NCBI RefSeq assembly: GCF_016722965.1
Contig: NZ_JAEQNB010000007.1
Coordinates: 124,001-188,000 of the forward strand
Origin: Tumebacillus amylolyticus
GTDB lineage: Bacteria; Bacillota; Bacilli; Tumebacillales; Tumebacillaceae
Reading direction: 5' to 3'
Length of the DNA stretch: 64,000 nt
Positions 9,061 through 16,215 of the stretch are shown here, piece after piece. The notes under the pieces are model-generated. The model was given only the letters and a program-made list of their open reading frames with translations, did no database searches and was not told the origin of the DNA. Each line of letters opens with the position of its first letter. Position 1 is the stretch's first letter. The position numbers were made by a program, and so were the translations under genes.

Positions 9061-9584
9061 TGAAAAAGGAGCAACTGATCCTCGTCGGCCACTTGGTGAA
9101 CACCCAAGGGGTGCGCGGAGAAGTGCGCGTCGTGTCACGGACAGACTTTGATGATGTCCGTTTTAAGTCAGGCTCGACCGTTCTGCTCGTGCATCCGAAC
9201 TTCCAAAAGCCAATTGAGTTGAAAATTTCGTCGTCCCGACCGCACAAGCAATTCATCCTACTGACATTTGAGGGGCATTTCAATATCAATGATGTGGAAA
9301 AGTACAAAGGCGGCGACCTGATGGTCCGCGAACAAGACCTCGTCGAACTGCCGGAGAACACGTACTACATCTACCAATTGATTGGCTGCCAGGTTGTCAC
9401 CGATGAAGGAGAAGTGCTTGGCGTCCTCAAGGACGTACTCCAACCGGGGGCGAACGACGTCTACGTCGTGAAGCCGCCCAAGGGCAAGGACATTCTGTTG
9501 CCGGTCATTCCGAGTTGTGTGTTGGATGTAGACGTGGAGAACAAAAAAGTTCTTGTACATATCCTGCCGGGCCTGCTGGACTGA
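9060..9584 (+). CDS. rimM: Ribosome maturation factor RimM
   Basis: 16S rRNA processing factor that binds S19 and assists 30S head assembly. The 174 residues comprise an N-terminal RimM beta barrel (LILVGHLVNTQGVRGEVRV) and a C-terminal PRC-barrel (about 98-174; GCQVVTDEGEVLGVLKDVL). The ATG shares its A with the TAA stop of ylqD, pointing to translational coupling. trmD follows after 18 bases. Confidence 0.96.
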   Translation: MKKEQLILVGHLVNTQGVRGEVRVVSRTDFDDVRFKSGSTVLLVHPNFQKPIELKISSSRPHKQFILLTFEGHFNINDVEKYKGGDLMVREQDLVELPENTYYIYQLIGCQVVTDEGEVLGVLKDVLQPGANDVYVVKPPKGKDILLPVIPSCVLDVDVENKKVLVHILPGLLD

Positions 9585-9602
9585 GGGTAGGAGGGAACCA
9601 AC

Positions 9603-10358
9603 GTGCGCATTGACATCGTGACGATTTTCCCGGAGATGTTCGAAGGTGTGATCAACTCTTCCATTCTCGGCCGCGCCCGCCGCGAGGGCTTGGTGGAGAT
9701 CAACTTGATCGATTTCCGCGCCTACTCCAACAACAAACATAACACCGTCGACGACACCCCTTACGGTGGCGGCGGCGGCATGGTCCTCAAGCCTGAACCG
9801 ATTTTCTCTGCCGTCGAATCGCTTACCGAGCAACAGGAGGCGGGGACAAGCTCTCCACGCGTCATCTTGACCTGCCCGCAGGGAGAAGTCTTCTCGCAAG
9901 CCAAAGCCCTTGATTTCGCCTCTGAGGAGCATCTGGTGATCATCGCGGGCCACTATGAGGGCTACGATGAACGCATTCGCCAGTATCTCGTCACAGACGA
10001 GATCTCGATCGGGGACTATGTGCTGACGGGGGGAGAGCTGCCGGCGATGGTGATCGTGGACAGCGTAACCCGGTTGTTGCCGGGCGTGCTTGGCAACAAC
10101 ACCTCCGCCGTACTGGACTCGTTCCGCGAGGGTCTGCTGGAGTATCCGCACTACACCCGTCCTGCCGAATTTCGCGGCTGGAAGGTGCCTGACGTGCTGC
10201 TCTCCGGTCACCACGGCAACGTCGAGCGCTGGCGGCGCAAGGAATCTCTGCGCCGCACGCTGACCCGTCGTCCCGACCTCTTGCAAAGCATGGAGCTTTC
10301 CAAGGACGACCGTAAACTTCTCGACGAAGTGAAGCGGGAGCAGGGAACCTCGAAGTAG
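9603..10358 (+). CDS. trmD: tRNA (guanine37-N1)-methyltransferase TrmD
   Basis: SAM-dependent SPOUT enzyme that makes m1G37 in tRNAs to prevent +1 frameshifting. The 251 residues include the GTG-started N-terminus [15 protein letters not shown], the [14 protein letters not shown] loop, the trefoil-knot SAM site ([28 protein letters not shown]) and [21 protein letters not shown] lies 8 bases before the GTG. In B. subtilis rplS follows directly; here a terminator and a 3.8 kb insertion with tRNAs, nfo and cell-wall genes intervene. Confidence 0.97.
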   Translation: MRIDIVTIFPEMFEGVINSSILGRARREGLVEINLIDFRAYSNNKHNTVDDTPYGGGGGMVLKPEPIFSAVESLTEQQEAGTSSPRVILTCPQGEVFSQAKALDFASEEHLVIIAGHYEGYDERIRQYLVTDEISIGDYVLTGGELPAMVIVDSVTRLLPGVLGNNTSAVLDSFREGLLEYPHYTRPAEFRGWKVPDVLLSGHHGNVERWRRKESLRRTLTRRPDLLQSMELSKDDRKLLDEVKREQGTSK

Positions 10359-10360
10359 AA

Positions 10361-10394
10361 AAAGCCCCGTTCGGCGACGATCGGGGCTTTTTTT
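10361..10394 (+). terminator. Intrinsic terminator after trmD
   Basis: AAAGCCCCG and CGGGGCTTT form a 9-bp stem with a 12-base loop and a T-run to 10394. Confidence 0.92.
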
Positions 10395-10584
10395 ACAAGC
10401 TTTGCGTATCTCTTTTCGAAAAACGTCGAAATTTGGCGTTTCAAACCCTTGTCCAAACGCCGTGACCCGTGCTATATTTGTCTTGTCGCCGCGAGAGGTT
10501 GCGAGATGAGAAATACGCAAACTTGAGGTTGACACGAAATTGAGAGTATGATATCTTAATTCTCGTCACCAGTGATTCAAACGA
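10395..10584 (+). promoter_or_regulatory. tRNA operon upstream region with two tandem promoters
   Basis: Promoter 1: TTGTCC at 10449-10454, 18-base spacer, TATATT at 10473-10478 preceded by TGC (extended -10). Promoter 2: TTGACA at 10529-10534, 17-base spacer, TATCTT at 10552-10557. No gene was found in the rest of this 190-base stretch. Confidence 0.7.
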
Positions 10585-10659
10585 TGGGGAGTCGCCAAGC
10601 GGTAAGGCAACGGACTTTGACTCCGTCATGCGAAGGTTCGATCCCTTCCTCCCCAGCCA
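10585..10659 (+). tRNA. tRNA-Gln (UUG)
   Basis: 75 nt with encoded CCA. Acceptor TGGGGAG pairs with CTCCCCA; anticodon loop CTTTGAC gives UUG on stem ACGGA/TCCGT; T-loop GTTCGATCC is present. Confidence 0.95.
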
Positions 10660-10673
10660 ATATAACTTTACAC

Positions 10674-10755
10674 GCCGGAGTGGCGGAATGGCAGACGCAG
10701 TCGACTCAAAATCGACCGGGAAACCGTGGGGGTTCGAGTCCCTTCTCCGGCACCA
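10674..10755 (+). tRNA. tRNA-Leu (CAA)
   Basis: Class II tRNA with a long variable arm and encoded CCA. Acceptor GCCGGAG pairs with CTCCGGC; anticodon loop CTCAAAA on stem GTCGA/TCGAC gives CAA. Confidence 0.94.
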
Positions 10756-10768
10756 CATTTTCACCCTT

Positions 10769-10844
10769 GGGGGATTAGCTCAGTTGGTAGAGCACCTGCC
10801 TTGCAAGCAGGGGGTCAGCGGTTCGAATCCGCTATTCTCCACCA
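10769..10844 (+). tRNA. tRNA-Ala (UGC)
   Basis: 76 nt with CCA. Acceptor GGGGGAT pairs with ATTCTCC through two G-U pairs; anticodon loop CTTGCAA on stem CCTGC/GCAGG gives UGC. Confidence 0.94.
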
Positions 10845-10852
10845 TGTATTAT

Positions 10853-10928
10853 TCCTCGATAGCTCAGTTGGTAGAGCGCCCGACTGTTAATCGGATGGTC
10901 GCAAGTTCGAGTCTTGCTCGGGGAGCCA
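10853..10928 (+). tRNA. tRNA-Asn (GUU)
   Basis: 76 nt with CCA. Acceptor TCCTCGA pairs with TCGGGGA; anticodon loop CTGTTAA gives GUU; only 8 bases separate it from tRNA-Ala. Confidence 0.94.
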
Positions 10929-10931
10929 TTT

Positions 10932-11007
10932 GCCTTTTTAGCTCAGTAGGTAGAGCGCATCCATGGTAAGGATGAGGTCATCGGTTCGATTCCGGTAAAA
11001 GGCACCA
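10932..11007 (+). tRNA. tRNA-Thr (GGU)
   Basis: 76 nt with CCA. Acceptor GCCTTTT pairs with AAAAGGC; anticodon loop ATGGTAA on stem CATCC/GGATG gives GGU. It begins 3 bases after tRNA-Asn. Confidence 0.94.
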
Positions 11008-11014
11008 TTTGTTT

Positions 11015-11091
11015 GGCCCGTTGGAGAAGCGGCTTAACTCACCGCCCTTTCAAGGCGGCATTCACGGGTTCGAATCCCGTACGGGTCACCA
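11015..11091 (+). tRNA. tRNA-Glu (UUC)
   Basis: 77 nt with CCA. Acceptor GGCCCGT pairs with ACGGGTC; anticodon loop CTTTCAA on stem CCGCC/GGCGG gives UUC. Confidence 0.94.
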
Positions 11092-11119
11092 TTTGTTTTT
11101 TCCAAACCTCAAACGTTAT

Positions 11120-11194
11120 GCGGAAGTGGCTCAGGGGTAGAGCATCGCCTTGCCAAGGCGAGGGTCGCGGGTTCGAATCCCGTCTTCCGCTCCA
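11120..11194 (+). tRNA. tRNA-Gly (GCC)
   Basis: 75 nt with CCA. Acceptor GCGGAAG pairs with CTTCCGC; anticodon loop CTTGCCAA region gives GCC on stem TCGCC/GGCGA. Confidence 0.94.
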
Positions 11195-11205
11195 TTTTTA
11201 TTTTC

Positions 11206-11280
11206 GGTGGTATAGCCAAGTGGTAAGGCAAAGGTCTGCAAAACCTTCACTCCCCGGTTCAAATCCGGGTACCACCTCCA
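11206..11280 (+). tRNA. tRNA-Cys (GCA)
   Basis: 75 nt with CCA. Acceptor GGTGGTA pairs with TACCACC; anticodon loop TCTGCAAA region gives GCA on stem AAGGT/ACCTT. Confidence 0.94.
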
Positions 11281-11296
11281 AAAGCTTAGCAAATCG

Positions 11297-11327
11297 AATC
11301 GGATGTGCAAATCATCCGATTTTTTTA
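11297..11327 (+). terminator. Intrinsic terminator inside the tRNA cluster
   Basis: AATCGGATG and CATCCGATT form a perfect 9-bp stem with a 7-base loop and a T-run. It separates eight tRNAs from the last one. Confidence 0.9.
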
Positions 11328-11356
11328 TTGCGAAAGTTCTTATCATGTGATATTCT
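11328..11356 (+). promoter_or_regulatory. Probable promoter for the last tRNA-Leu
   Basis: TTGCGA at 11328-11333, a 17-base spacer and TATTCT at 11351-11356, 13 bases before the tRNA. Its place directly after a terminator supports separate expression. Confidence 0.6.
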
Positions 11357-11369
11357 AAATACTGTTCCT

Positions 11370-11454
11370 GCGGGTGTGGTGGAATGGCAGACACAACAGA
11401 CTTAAAATCTGTCGGGGTTTCCCCGTGCCGGTTCGAGTCCGGCCACCCGCACCA
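11370..11454 (+). tRNA. tRNA-Leu (UAA)
   Basis: 85-nt class II tRNA with a variable arm and CCA. Acceptor GCGGGTG pairs with CACCCGC; anticodon loop CTTAAAA on stem CAGA/TCTG gives UAA. Confidence 0.94.
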
Positions 11455-11475
11455 AACCTACAAGTCTCACATGAG

Positions 11476-11512
11476 AAAGCACCTCTCCGGTATGCGGGGA
11501 GGTGCTTTTTTT
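11476..11512. terminator. Bidirectional terminator between tRNA-Leu and the L,D-transpeptidase gene
   Basis: AAGCACCTC pairs with GAGGTGCTT, with A's on the left and seven T on the right, so it can serve both converging transcripts. Its right edge touches the stop codon of the minus-strand gene. Confidence 0.88.
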
Positions 11513-11867
11513 AGGGTACGATCTGTACTTTCGTCCCGATGTCGACTCGTTTGGAAAGGTCGAGTACGTCTTTGTTGTGCATCCGAATGCAACCGTGCGA
11601 GACGTACTTGCCAATCGAGGCTTCGTTGTTGGTGCCGTGGATGCCGTAGCCTTTTCTGGAGAGTCCCATCCAAAAGTCTCCGTACACCGTACGGGGTCCG
11701 CCGGGACGTCGACCGGGGTTGGGCGCTTTGTTGACGATCGTGAAGGTGCCGGTCGGTGTGCGCGTGGCGATTTTGCCGACTCCGACAGGGTAGGTGCGGA
11801 CGACTTTGCCGTCGGAAAGCAGGCTTAGTTGCCGCTTGGAGAGCGAGATGCGGATGCTGTTCGCCAT
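11511..11867 (-). CDS. L,D-transpeptidase (YkuD) domain protein
   Basis: YkuD-fold protein of 118 residues. The active-site pattern is complete: GIHGTN (His77) and SHGCIRM (Ser90, His91, Cys93, Arg95). Enzymes of this fold form 3-3 peptidoglycan cross-links or attach wall proteins. Nothing but the catalytic domain is present: no signal peptide, LysM or membrane segment, so export is unexplained and it may act in the forespore or mother cell, or be released another way. AAGGGGATGG precedes the ATG. It is divergent from nfo. Confidence 0.88.
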   Translation of the reverse strand: MANSIRISLSKRQLSLLSDGKVVRTYPVGVGKIATRTPTGTFTIVNKAPNPGRRPGGPRTVYGDFWMGLSRKGYGIHGTNNEASIGKYVSHGCIRMHNKDVLDLSKRVDIGTKVQIVP

Positions 11868-11885
11868 GCTGCCATCCCCTTTTTT

Positions 11886-11912
11886 CCACAGGGTATGCGC
11901 GTTTGCCTGTGG
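11886..11912. repeat. Inverted repeat in the divergent nfo / L,D-transpeptidase region
   Basis: CCACAGG at 11886-11892 and CCTGTGG at 11906-11912 are perfect 7-base arms, 13 bases apart. The right arm overlaps the -35 element of the nfo promoter, so it could be an operator; this is inference. Confidence 0.55.
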
Positions 11913-11931
11913 GGGGAACCTATGCTACACT
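11903..11931 (+). promoter_or_regulatory. Promoter for nfo
   Basis: TTGCCT at 11903-11908, a 17-base spacer and TACACT at 11926-11931, preceded by TGC as an extended -10. It lies 35 bases before the nfo start. Confidence 0.65.
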
Positions 11932-11965
11932 TTCGGGAGACTATCTTGAGAGGACGGATTTTCCA

Positions 11966-12784
11966 ATGCTGAAATTGGGTGCCAACGTTTCCATTGCCAA
12001 ACATGGTCTGCTCGCTGCCGTCGAAGAATCGATCGGCTACGAAGCGGACACCTATATGATTTACACCCGCTCCAACCGAGGGGGCAAGGCTCGCGACATC
12101 ACCCTTTTTAACCGGGAGAAAGCGTACGAGTTGATGAAAGAACACAACTTGAGCGATCCGGTGGTTCATGCCCCGTACTTGATCAACCTCGCGTCGAGCA
12201 AGGAAGAGACGTTCGAATACGGTGTGAATATGCTCCGGGAAGACATTGAGCGCACGACCTATCTGGGTATCAAGCACATCGTGTTCCACCCGGGCTCGCA
12301 CACGGGCTCCGGCGTTGAATACGGGATCAACCGCATCGCCGAAGGGCTTGATCTCGTGTTGAGCGGGGAAGAGACGGTCAACGTCTGCTTGGAGTTGATG
12401 GCGGGGGACGGCTCCAAAGTCGGCTCCAATTTCCAAGAGCTGGCGGAGATCATCAAACGCGTCAAACATCGGGACAAGCTCGGCGTCTGCCTCGATACCT
12501 GTCACCTCTATTCGGCGGGCTATGACATCGTCAACGACTTTGACAAAGTCATGCACCAATTCGACGACATCGTGGGCCTCGACCGCTTGAAAGTCTGGCA
12601 TATCAACGACTCCAAGACCGAGTTCAACTCGCGCAAGGACCGCCATGCCAACATCGGAGAGGGCTCCATCGGGGCCGAGGCGATCAAGCGGATCGTGCAT
12701 CACGAACTGGCCCAGGACAAACCGCTAATCTTGGAAACGCCGGAAGGAAAGTACAAGGAAGAGATCGCGTTTTTGCGCTCTTGA
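11966..12784 (+). CDS. nfo: Endonuclease IV (AP endonuclease)
   Basis: Zn-dependent AP endonuclease of base-excision repair that cleaves 5' to abasic sites. The 272 residues form a TIM barrel with family metal-ligand segments: VHAPYLINLAS, HIVFHPGSHTGSG, CLELMAGDG (metal-binding Glu), GVCLDTCHLYSAGYD, KVWHINDSK, DRHANIGEGSIG and ILETPEG. ATG 11966 with AGAGGA 11 bases upstream begins MLKLGANVSI as in relatives; longer in-frame extensions run into the divergent gene. A terminator follows. Confidence 0.95.
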   Translation: MLKLGANVSIAKHGLLAAVEESIGYEADTYMIYTRSNRGGKARDITLFNREKAYELMKEHNLSDPVVHAPYLINLASSKEETFEYGVNMLREDIERTTYLGIKHIVFHPGSHTGSGVEYGINRIAEGLDLVLSGEETVNVCLELMAGDGSKVGSNFQELAEIIKRVKHRDKLGVCLDTCHLYSAGYDIVNDFDKVMHQFDDIVGLDRLKVWHINDSKTEFNSRKDRHANIGEGSIGAEAIKRIVHHELAQDKPLILETPEGKYKEEIAFLRS

Positions 12785-12804
12785 TCGCCCGCTGTGCTTG
12801 AAAA

Positions 12805-12835
12805 AAAAGACCTGTCCCTGCGGCAGGTCTTTTGT
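12805..12835 (+). terminator. Intrinsic terminator after nfo
   Basis: AAAAGACCTG pairs with CAGGTCTTTT around a short loop, with an A-run before and T-rich sequence after. Confidence 0.88.
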
Positions 12836-12924
12836 CTTTCTTGCCATCTATTGCCCAGACTGCAAGACCCCCTGTCCACAAACAATAGCTATGTGGAATG
12901 AATCTTGTAGTCGAGGTGATAGAG

Positions 12925-14049
12925 ATGAACAATCGGAAAAACAAACGCATGGCTTTAGCACTTGTCGCCCTGTTCGCCTTGATGCCGTTGCCAAACGCCC
13001 TAAACGCAATGGCTTCGGACATGGATGCAGTTCCAACCGTCAGTTATTCATCAGTTGCAAGAGCGGGTGTCGTGATCAACGGCGTGACCAAGACCGCGAT
13101 CAACCCGATCTCGATCGGCGGTGTCTACTATGTGCCGTTTAAGAACATGGCACAGATCTTGGACTACGACGCCATTTCCTACAACGCCAAGACCAAGACG
13201 TACAGCGCGACCGATGGATCGGTGACCGTTCGTGTGACCATTGGCGGAACGCATGCGATGAAAGGCGATGAGCGGATCAACATCCATGCTCCGCGATTCG
13301 TCAACGGCACCACGTATCTCTCGCTGGATGCCGTGAGCTCCGTGTTCAACACGTTCACGTACTTTAACGCGCCGGACGGGTCGGTACGCGTTCAGATGCC
13401 GGCGACCACGTACAAAGTTCATTCGGGCGACTCACTGTTCAAAATCGCCCAAGCGCACCATACCACCGCAACCGCCGTTCGTGCTGCCAACGGTCTGCGC
13501 TCCGACGTGCTGATGCCGGGGCAAATTCTCCAACTGCCGGTTGAGTCTCTGAAAAAAGAGATGGAGACAGGGTCGTCCGACGTATCTGTCGTGGACCCGA
13601 ACACCGTCCAAGGACCCGCCGCAACGCCGACTGCGAGCCAATCGGCGACGGCCGCCCGCAAAGCCCAAGCGATCATCACGCTCGGCAAGAAATACATGGG
13701 TGTCCCGTACAAGTTCGGGGCGAAGACCTCCGATGCGCCGCGCTTGATGGACTGCTCGTCGTTCATGCAGTACATCTTCGGCAAAAACGGGATCTCCCTG
13801 CCGCGCGACTCCCGTCAGCAATCGAACGTCGGGACTCGTGTGTCGAGATCGCAGTTGCAACCGGGTGACCTGATGTTCTTCAAATACCCGGAACGCTATT
13901 CGGACGGTCGTGTCGGCCACGTCGGGGTGTACATGGGCAACGGGCAAATCTTGCACACCATCCCGAAACCGGGTGTCACTATTACGAAGTTTGGAACCTC
14001 CGGTTATTGGTCGAAAAACTTCCTCTACGGGAAGCGTGTCATTAAGTAG
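12925..14049 (+). CDS. Secreted LysM / NlpC-P60 cell-wall hydrolase with copper-amine-oxidase-like domain
   Basis: Probable exported D,L-endopeptidase that cuts peptidoglycan stem peptides. The 374 residues start with a signal peptide (about 1-30, [20 protein letters not shown]). A copper amine oxidase N-terminal-like domain follows (about 50-155: [32 protein letters not shown]), then a LysM (about 160-207: [20 protein letters not shown]), a Ser/Thr/Ala linker and NlpC/P60 (about 250-374) with Cys277 (MDCSSF), His332 (GHVGVYMG) and His344. ATG 12925 is favoured by GAGGTGAT just upstream; an in-frame ATG lies 27 bases earlier. The gene stands alone between nfo and rplS. Confidence 0.9.
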   Translation: MNNRKNKRMALALVALFALMPLPNALNAMASDMDAVPTVSYSSVARAGVVINGVTKTAINPISIGGVYYVPFKNMAQILDYDAISYNAKTKTYSATDGSVTVRVTIGGTHAMKGDERINIHAPRFVNGTTYLSLDAVSSVFNTFTYFNAPDGSVRVQMPATTYKVHSGDSLFKIAQAHHTTATAVRAANGLRSDVLMPGQILQLPVESLKKEMETGSSDVSVVDPNTVQGPAATPTASQSATAARKAQAIITLGKKYMGVPYKFGAKTSDAPRLMDCSSFMQYIFGKNGISLPRDSRQQSNVGTRVSRSQLQPGDLMFFKYPERYSDGRVGHVGVYMGNGQILHTIPKPGVTITKFGTSGYWSKNFLYGKRVIK

Positions 14050-14069
14050 AAGTTTTCGTACTTCATGCG

Positions 14070-14099
14070 TTGCCAAGCCCTCCAACCCTGTGCTATAAT
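14070..14099 (+). promoter_or_regulatory. Promoter for rplS
   Basis: TTGCCA at 14070-14075, an 18-base spacer and TATAAT at 14094-14099 preceded by TGC (extended -10). Confidence 0.8.
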
Positions 14100-14105
14100 A
14101 TCGTT

Positions 14106-14186
14106 TGTGACATCAAGGCGGTCCGCTGTTCGGCGCCCATTTATGAGGCCCGTGATATGAACGCCTGCAGGGAGGAGGTAACACCC
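14106..14186 (+). promoter_or_regulatory. Structured 5' leader of rplS, possible L19 autoregulatory leader
   Basis: About 80 bases lie between the promoter and the rplS start. AGGCG near 14118 can pair with CGCCT near 14162, enclosing further GC-rich complementarity, just before GGGAGGAGG. Firmicutes rplS leaders are known to form an L19-responsive structure. The match to that family is suggested by position only; I could not align it. Confidence 0.45.
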
Positions 14187-14534
14187 ATGAACCAAAACCT
14201 TTTGGCTCAAATCACTGCGGAACAAATCCGCACGGATATCCCGACTTTCAAGGCAGGCGACACCGTTCGCGTACACGTGAAAGTAAAAGAGGGTAACCGT
14301 GAACGTATTCAGGTCTTCGAAGGCGTTGTGATCAAGCGTCGTGGCGGTGGCATTTCTGCTACTTTCACCGTTCGCAAGATTTCCTACGGCGTTGGCGTAG
14401 AGCGTACTTTCCCGCTCCACACCCCGAAGTTCGAGAAGATCGAAGTGATGCGCCGTGGCCGCGTACGTCGTGCAAAACTGTACTACCTGCGCAACCTTAC
14501 CGGTAAAGCTGCTCGTATCAAAGAGATCCGCTAA
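14187..14534 (+). CDS. rplS: 50S ribosomal protein L19
   Basis: Large-subunit protein at the interface with 30S. The 115 residues begin [19 protein letters not shown] and contain [39 protein letters not shown] and the C-terminal [20 protein letters not shown], matching the family throughout. GGGAGGAGG lies 8 bases before the ATG. It has its own promoter and a terminator, unlike B. subtilis where it ends the rpsP-trmD operon. Confidence 0.97.
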   Translation: MNQNLLAQITAEQIRTDIPTFKAGDTVRVHVKVKEGNRERIQVFEGVVIKRRGGGISATFTVRKISYGVGVERTFPLHTPKFEKIEVMRRGRVRRAKLYYLRNLTGKAARIKEIR

Positions 14535-14548
14535 TTACAGCAAAGACC

Positions 14549-14582
14549 AGGGACTTGTGACTCGTTACAAGTCCCTTCTTTG
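14549..14582 (+). terminator. Intrinsic terminator after rplS
   Basis: AGGGACTTGT pairs with ACAAGTCCCT in a perfect 10-bp stem with an 8-base loop, followed by TCTTTGT. Confidence 0.88.
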
Positions 14583-14612
14583 TATCTGTCACACGGCAGG
14601 AGGGCACGCTAT

Positions 14613-15176
14613 ATGAGCGAGCAAGTCCATGAAACGACCACGAACGGGTTGGATACCGGCAAGAAGCGCAAGAATGAAGCGTGGGAGTGGACCAAATCCC
14701 TGATCATTGCGTTTGTCTTGGCCCTGATCATTCGTCAATTCCTGTTTGCGATCTTCATGGTAGACGGGCAGTCGATGGTGCCGACGCTGCAAGACCGCGA
14801 GCGGCTGGTCGTCAACAAATTGGTCTATCATTTACATAAGCCTGAGTACAACGACATCCTCGTGTTCAAATACCCTTCCGATGAGAGCAAGGACTTTATC
14901 AAGCGTGTCATCGGCCTGCCGGGAGACAAGATCGAGATGCACGATTACAAAGTCTTCCGCAACGGGCAAGAGCTGGACGAACCGTTTATTGCGGAGCCGA
15001 CAGCTCCGAACGACAAAGTTTTCACCGTCCCGGACGGAACGATTTTCGTTATGGGCGACAACCGCGGTTTTTCCAAGGACAGTCGCGACCCGCAAGTCGG
15101 GTATGTGAAGGACGAAGAGATCGTCGGACGAGCTGAACTTGTCTGGTATCCGTTACCGAATTTCCGCAAAATCTAA
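14613..15176 (+). CDS. lepB: Signal peptidase I
   Basis: Membrane serine/lysine peptidase that removes signal peptides from exported proteins. The 187 residues have a short cytoplasmic N-terminus, one membrane segment (about 30-50) and the periplasm-side catalytic domain. Ser54 lies in VDGQSMVPTL and Lys97 in FIKRVIGLPGD; the box GDNRGFSKDSRDPQVGYV is near the C-terminus. ATG 14613 has GGCAGGAGGG 8 bases upstream; an in-frame ATG at 14580 lies inside the terminator. rbgA starts 24 bases downstream. Confidence 0.95.
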   Translation: MSEQVHETTTNGLDTGKKRKNEAWEWTKSLIIAFVLALIIRQFLFAIFMVDGQSMVPTLQDRERLVVNKLVYHLHKPEYNDILVFKYPSDESKDFIKRVIGLPGDKIEMHDYKVFRNGQELDEPFIAEPTAPNDKVFTVPDGTIFVMGDNRGFSKDSRDPQVGYVKDEEIVGRAELVWYPLPNFRKI

Positions 15177-15200
15177 CAGACAGCAAAGGGGGGACGATAC

Positions 15201-16133
15201 ATGACCATTCAATGGTTCCCCGGCCATATGGCGAAAGCGCGCCGGGAAGTCACCGAGAAGCTGAAACTGGTTGACATCGTCATGGAACTGGTGGACGCAC
15301 GTCTTCCGCTTTCCAGCCGCAATCCGATGATGGACGAGATCGTACAGCACAAGCCGCGCCTGGTGCTTTTGAACAAAGCCGATCTCGCAGACCCGCGTAT
15401 TACCGATCAATGGGTGAAGTATTTCCGCGCCAAGGGGCTCGATGCGCTGCCGATCAACGCGATCAAGGGCGAAGGACTGCCCAAGGCCGCAGCAGAAGCA
15501 AAGCGTCTGTTCGCTCCTAAAATTGAAGCGATGGCGAAAAAGGGCATCCGCCCGCGTGCGACCCGTGCAATGATCCTCGGCATCCCGAACGTCGGCAAAT
15601 CGTCGCTGATCAACCGCATGGCCAAGAAAACCATCGCCAAAACGGGCGACCGACCGGGCGTTACCCAAGCCCAGCAATGGATCAAAGTCGGCAAGGACTT
15701 CGAACTGCTCGATACGCCGGGGATTCTCTGGCCGAAGTTCGAAGACCAGCAAGTGGGTCTTCGTCTCGCTGCCACCGGTGCGATCAAAGAGGAAATTCTC
15801 GACACGGAGCCGGTTGCCATCTTCATCGTCAAGCTGATGAACGAGCTGTACAAGGGCGTGTTGGAGAGCCGTTACAACCTCGAATCGTTGCCGGAGGACC
15901 CGCGTGAGGCGATCGAAGCGATTGGCCGTAAGCGCGGCTTCCTGCGCCAAGGGAACGTCGTGGACCTCGAAGCGACGTGGAAACTGCTGATCCGCGAGTT
16001 TCGTGGCGGGCAGTTTGGGCGGATCTCGTTGGAGAACCCGAACGAACTGAAGGAACAAGTCGAAGAGCAAGTGCAACCGGAGCAAAAGCAAGTGCAAGAA
16101 GAGGCAACACCGGAAGAAACCACCGTGGAGTAA
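15201..16133 (+). CDS. rbgA: Ribosome biogenesis GTPase RbgA (YlqF)
   Basis: Circularly permuted GTPase needed for late 50S assembly. G4 NKAD (about residue 59) precedes G1 GIPNVGKSS (about 127) and G3 DTPGILWPK (about 173), the expected permuted order. The C-terminal ANTAR-like domain is present. At 310 residues it is longer than the B. subtilis protein owing to a Glu/Gln/Pro/Thr-rich tail after about residue 285. The last codons lie inside the left arm of the terminator. AAAGGGGGG precedes the ATG by 8 bases. Confidence 0.95.
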   Translation: MTIQWFPGHMAKARREVTEKLKLVDIVMELVDARLPLSSRNPMMDEIVQHKPRLVLLNKADLADPRITDQWVKYFRAKGLDALPINAIKGEGLPKAAAEAKRLFAPKIEAMAKKGIRPRATRAMILGIPNVGKSSLINRMAKKTIAKTGDRPGVTQAQQWIKVGKDFELLDTPGILWPKFEDQQVGLRLAATGAIKEEILDTEPVAIFIVKLMNELYKGVLESRYNLESLPEDPREAIEAIGRKRGFLRQGNVVDLEATWKLLIREFRGGQFGRISLENPNELKEQVEEQVQPEQKQVQEEATPEETTVE

Positions 16134-16147
16134 CGCGGTGGTTTTTT
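16118..16147 (+). terminator. Intrinsic terminator overlapping the rbgA stop codon
   Basis: AACCACCG at 16118-16125 pairs with CGGTGGTT at 16136-16143, followed by further T's. The left arm encodes the last residues of RbgA and the stop lies in the loop. Confidence 0.82.
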
Positions 16148-16215
16148 GCTGTATTCTACAGGATTCGACCGGTGGATTGGCGAATGGAATAGGGATAGAG
16201 AGGGGAGACCTACGG

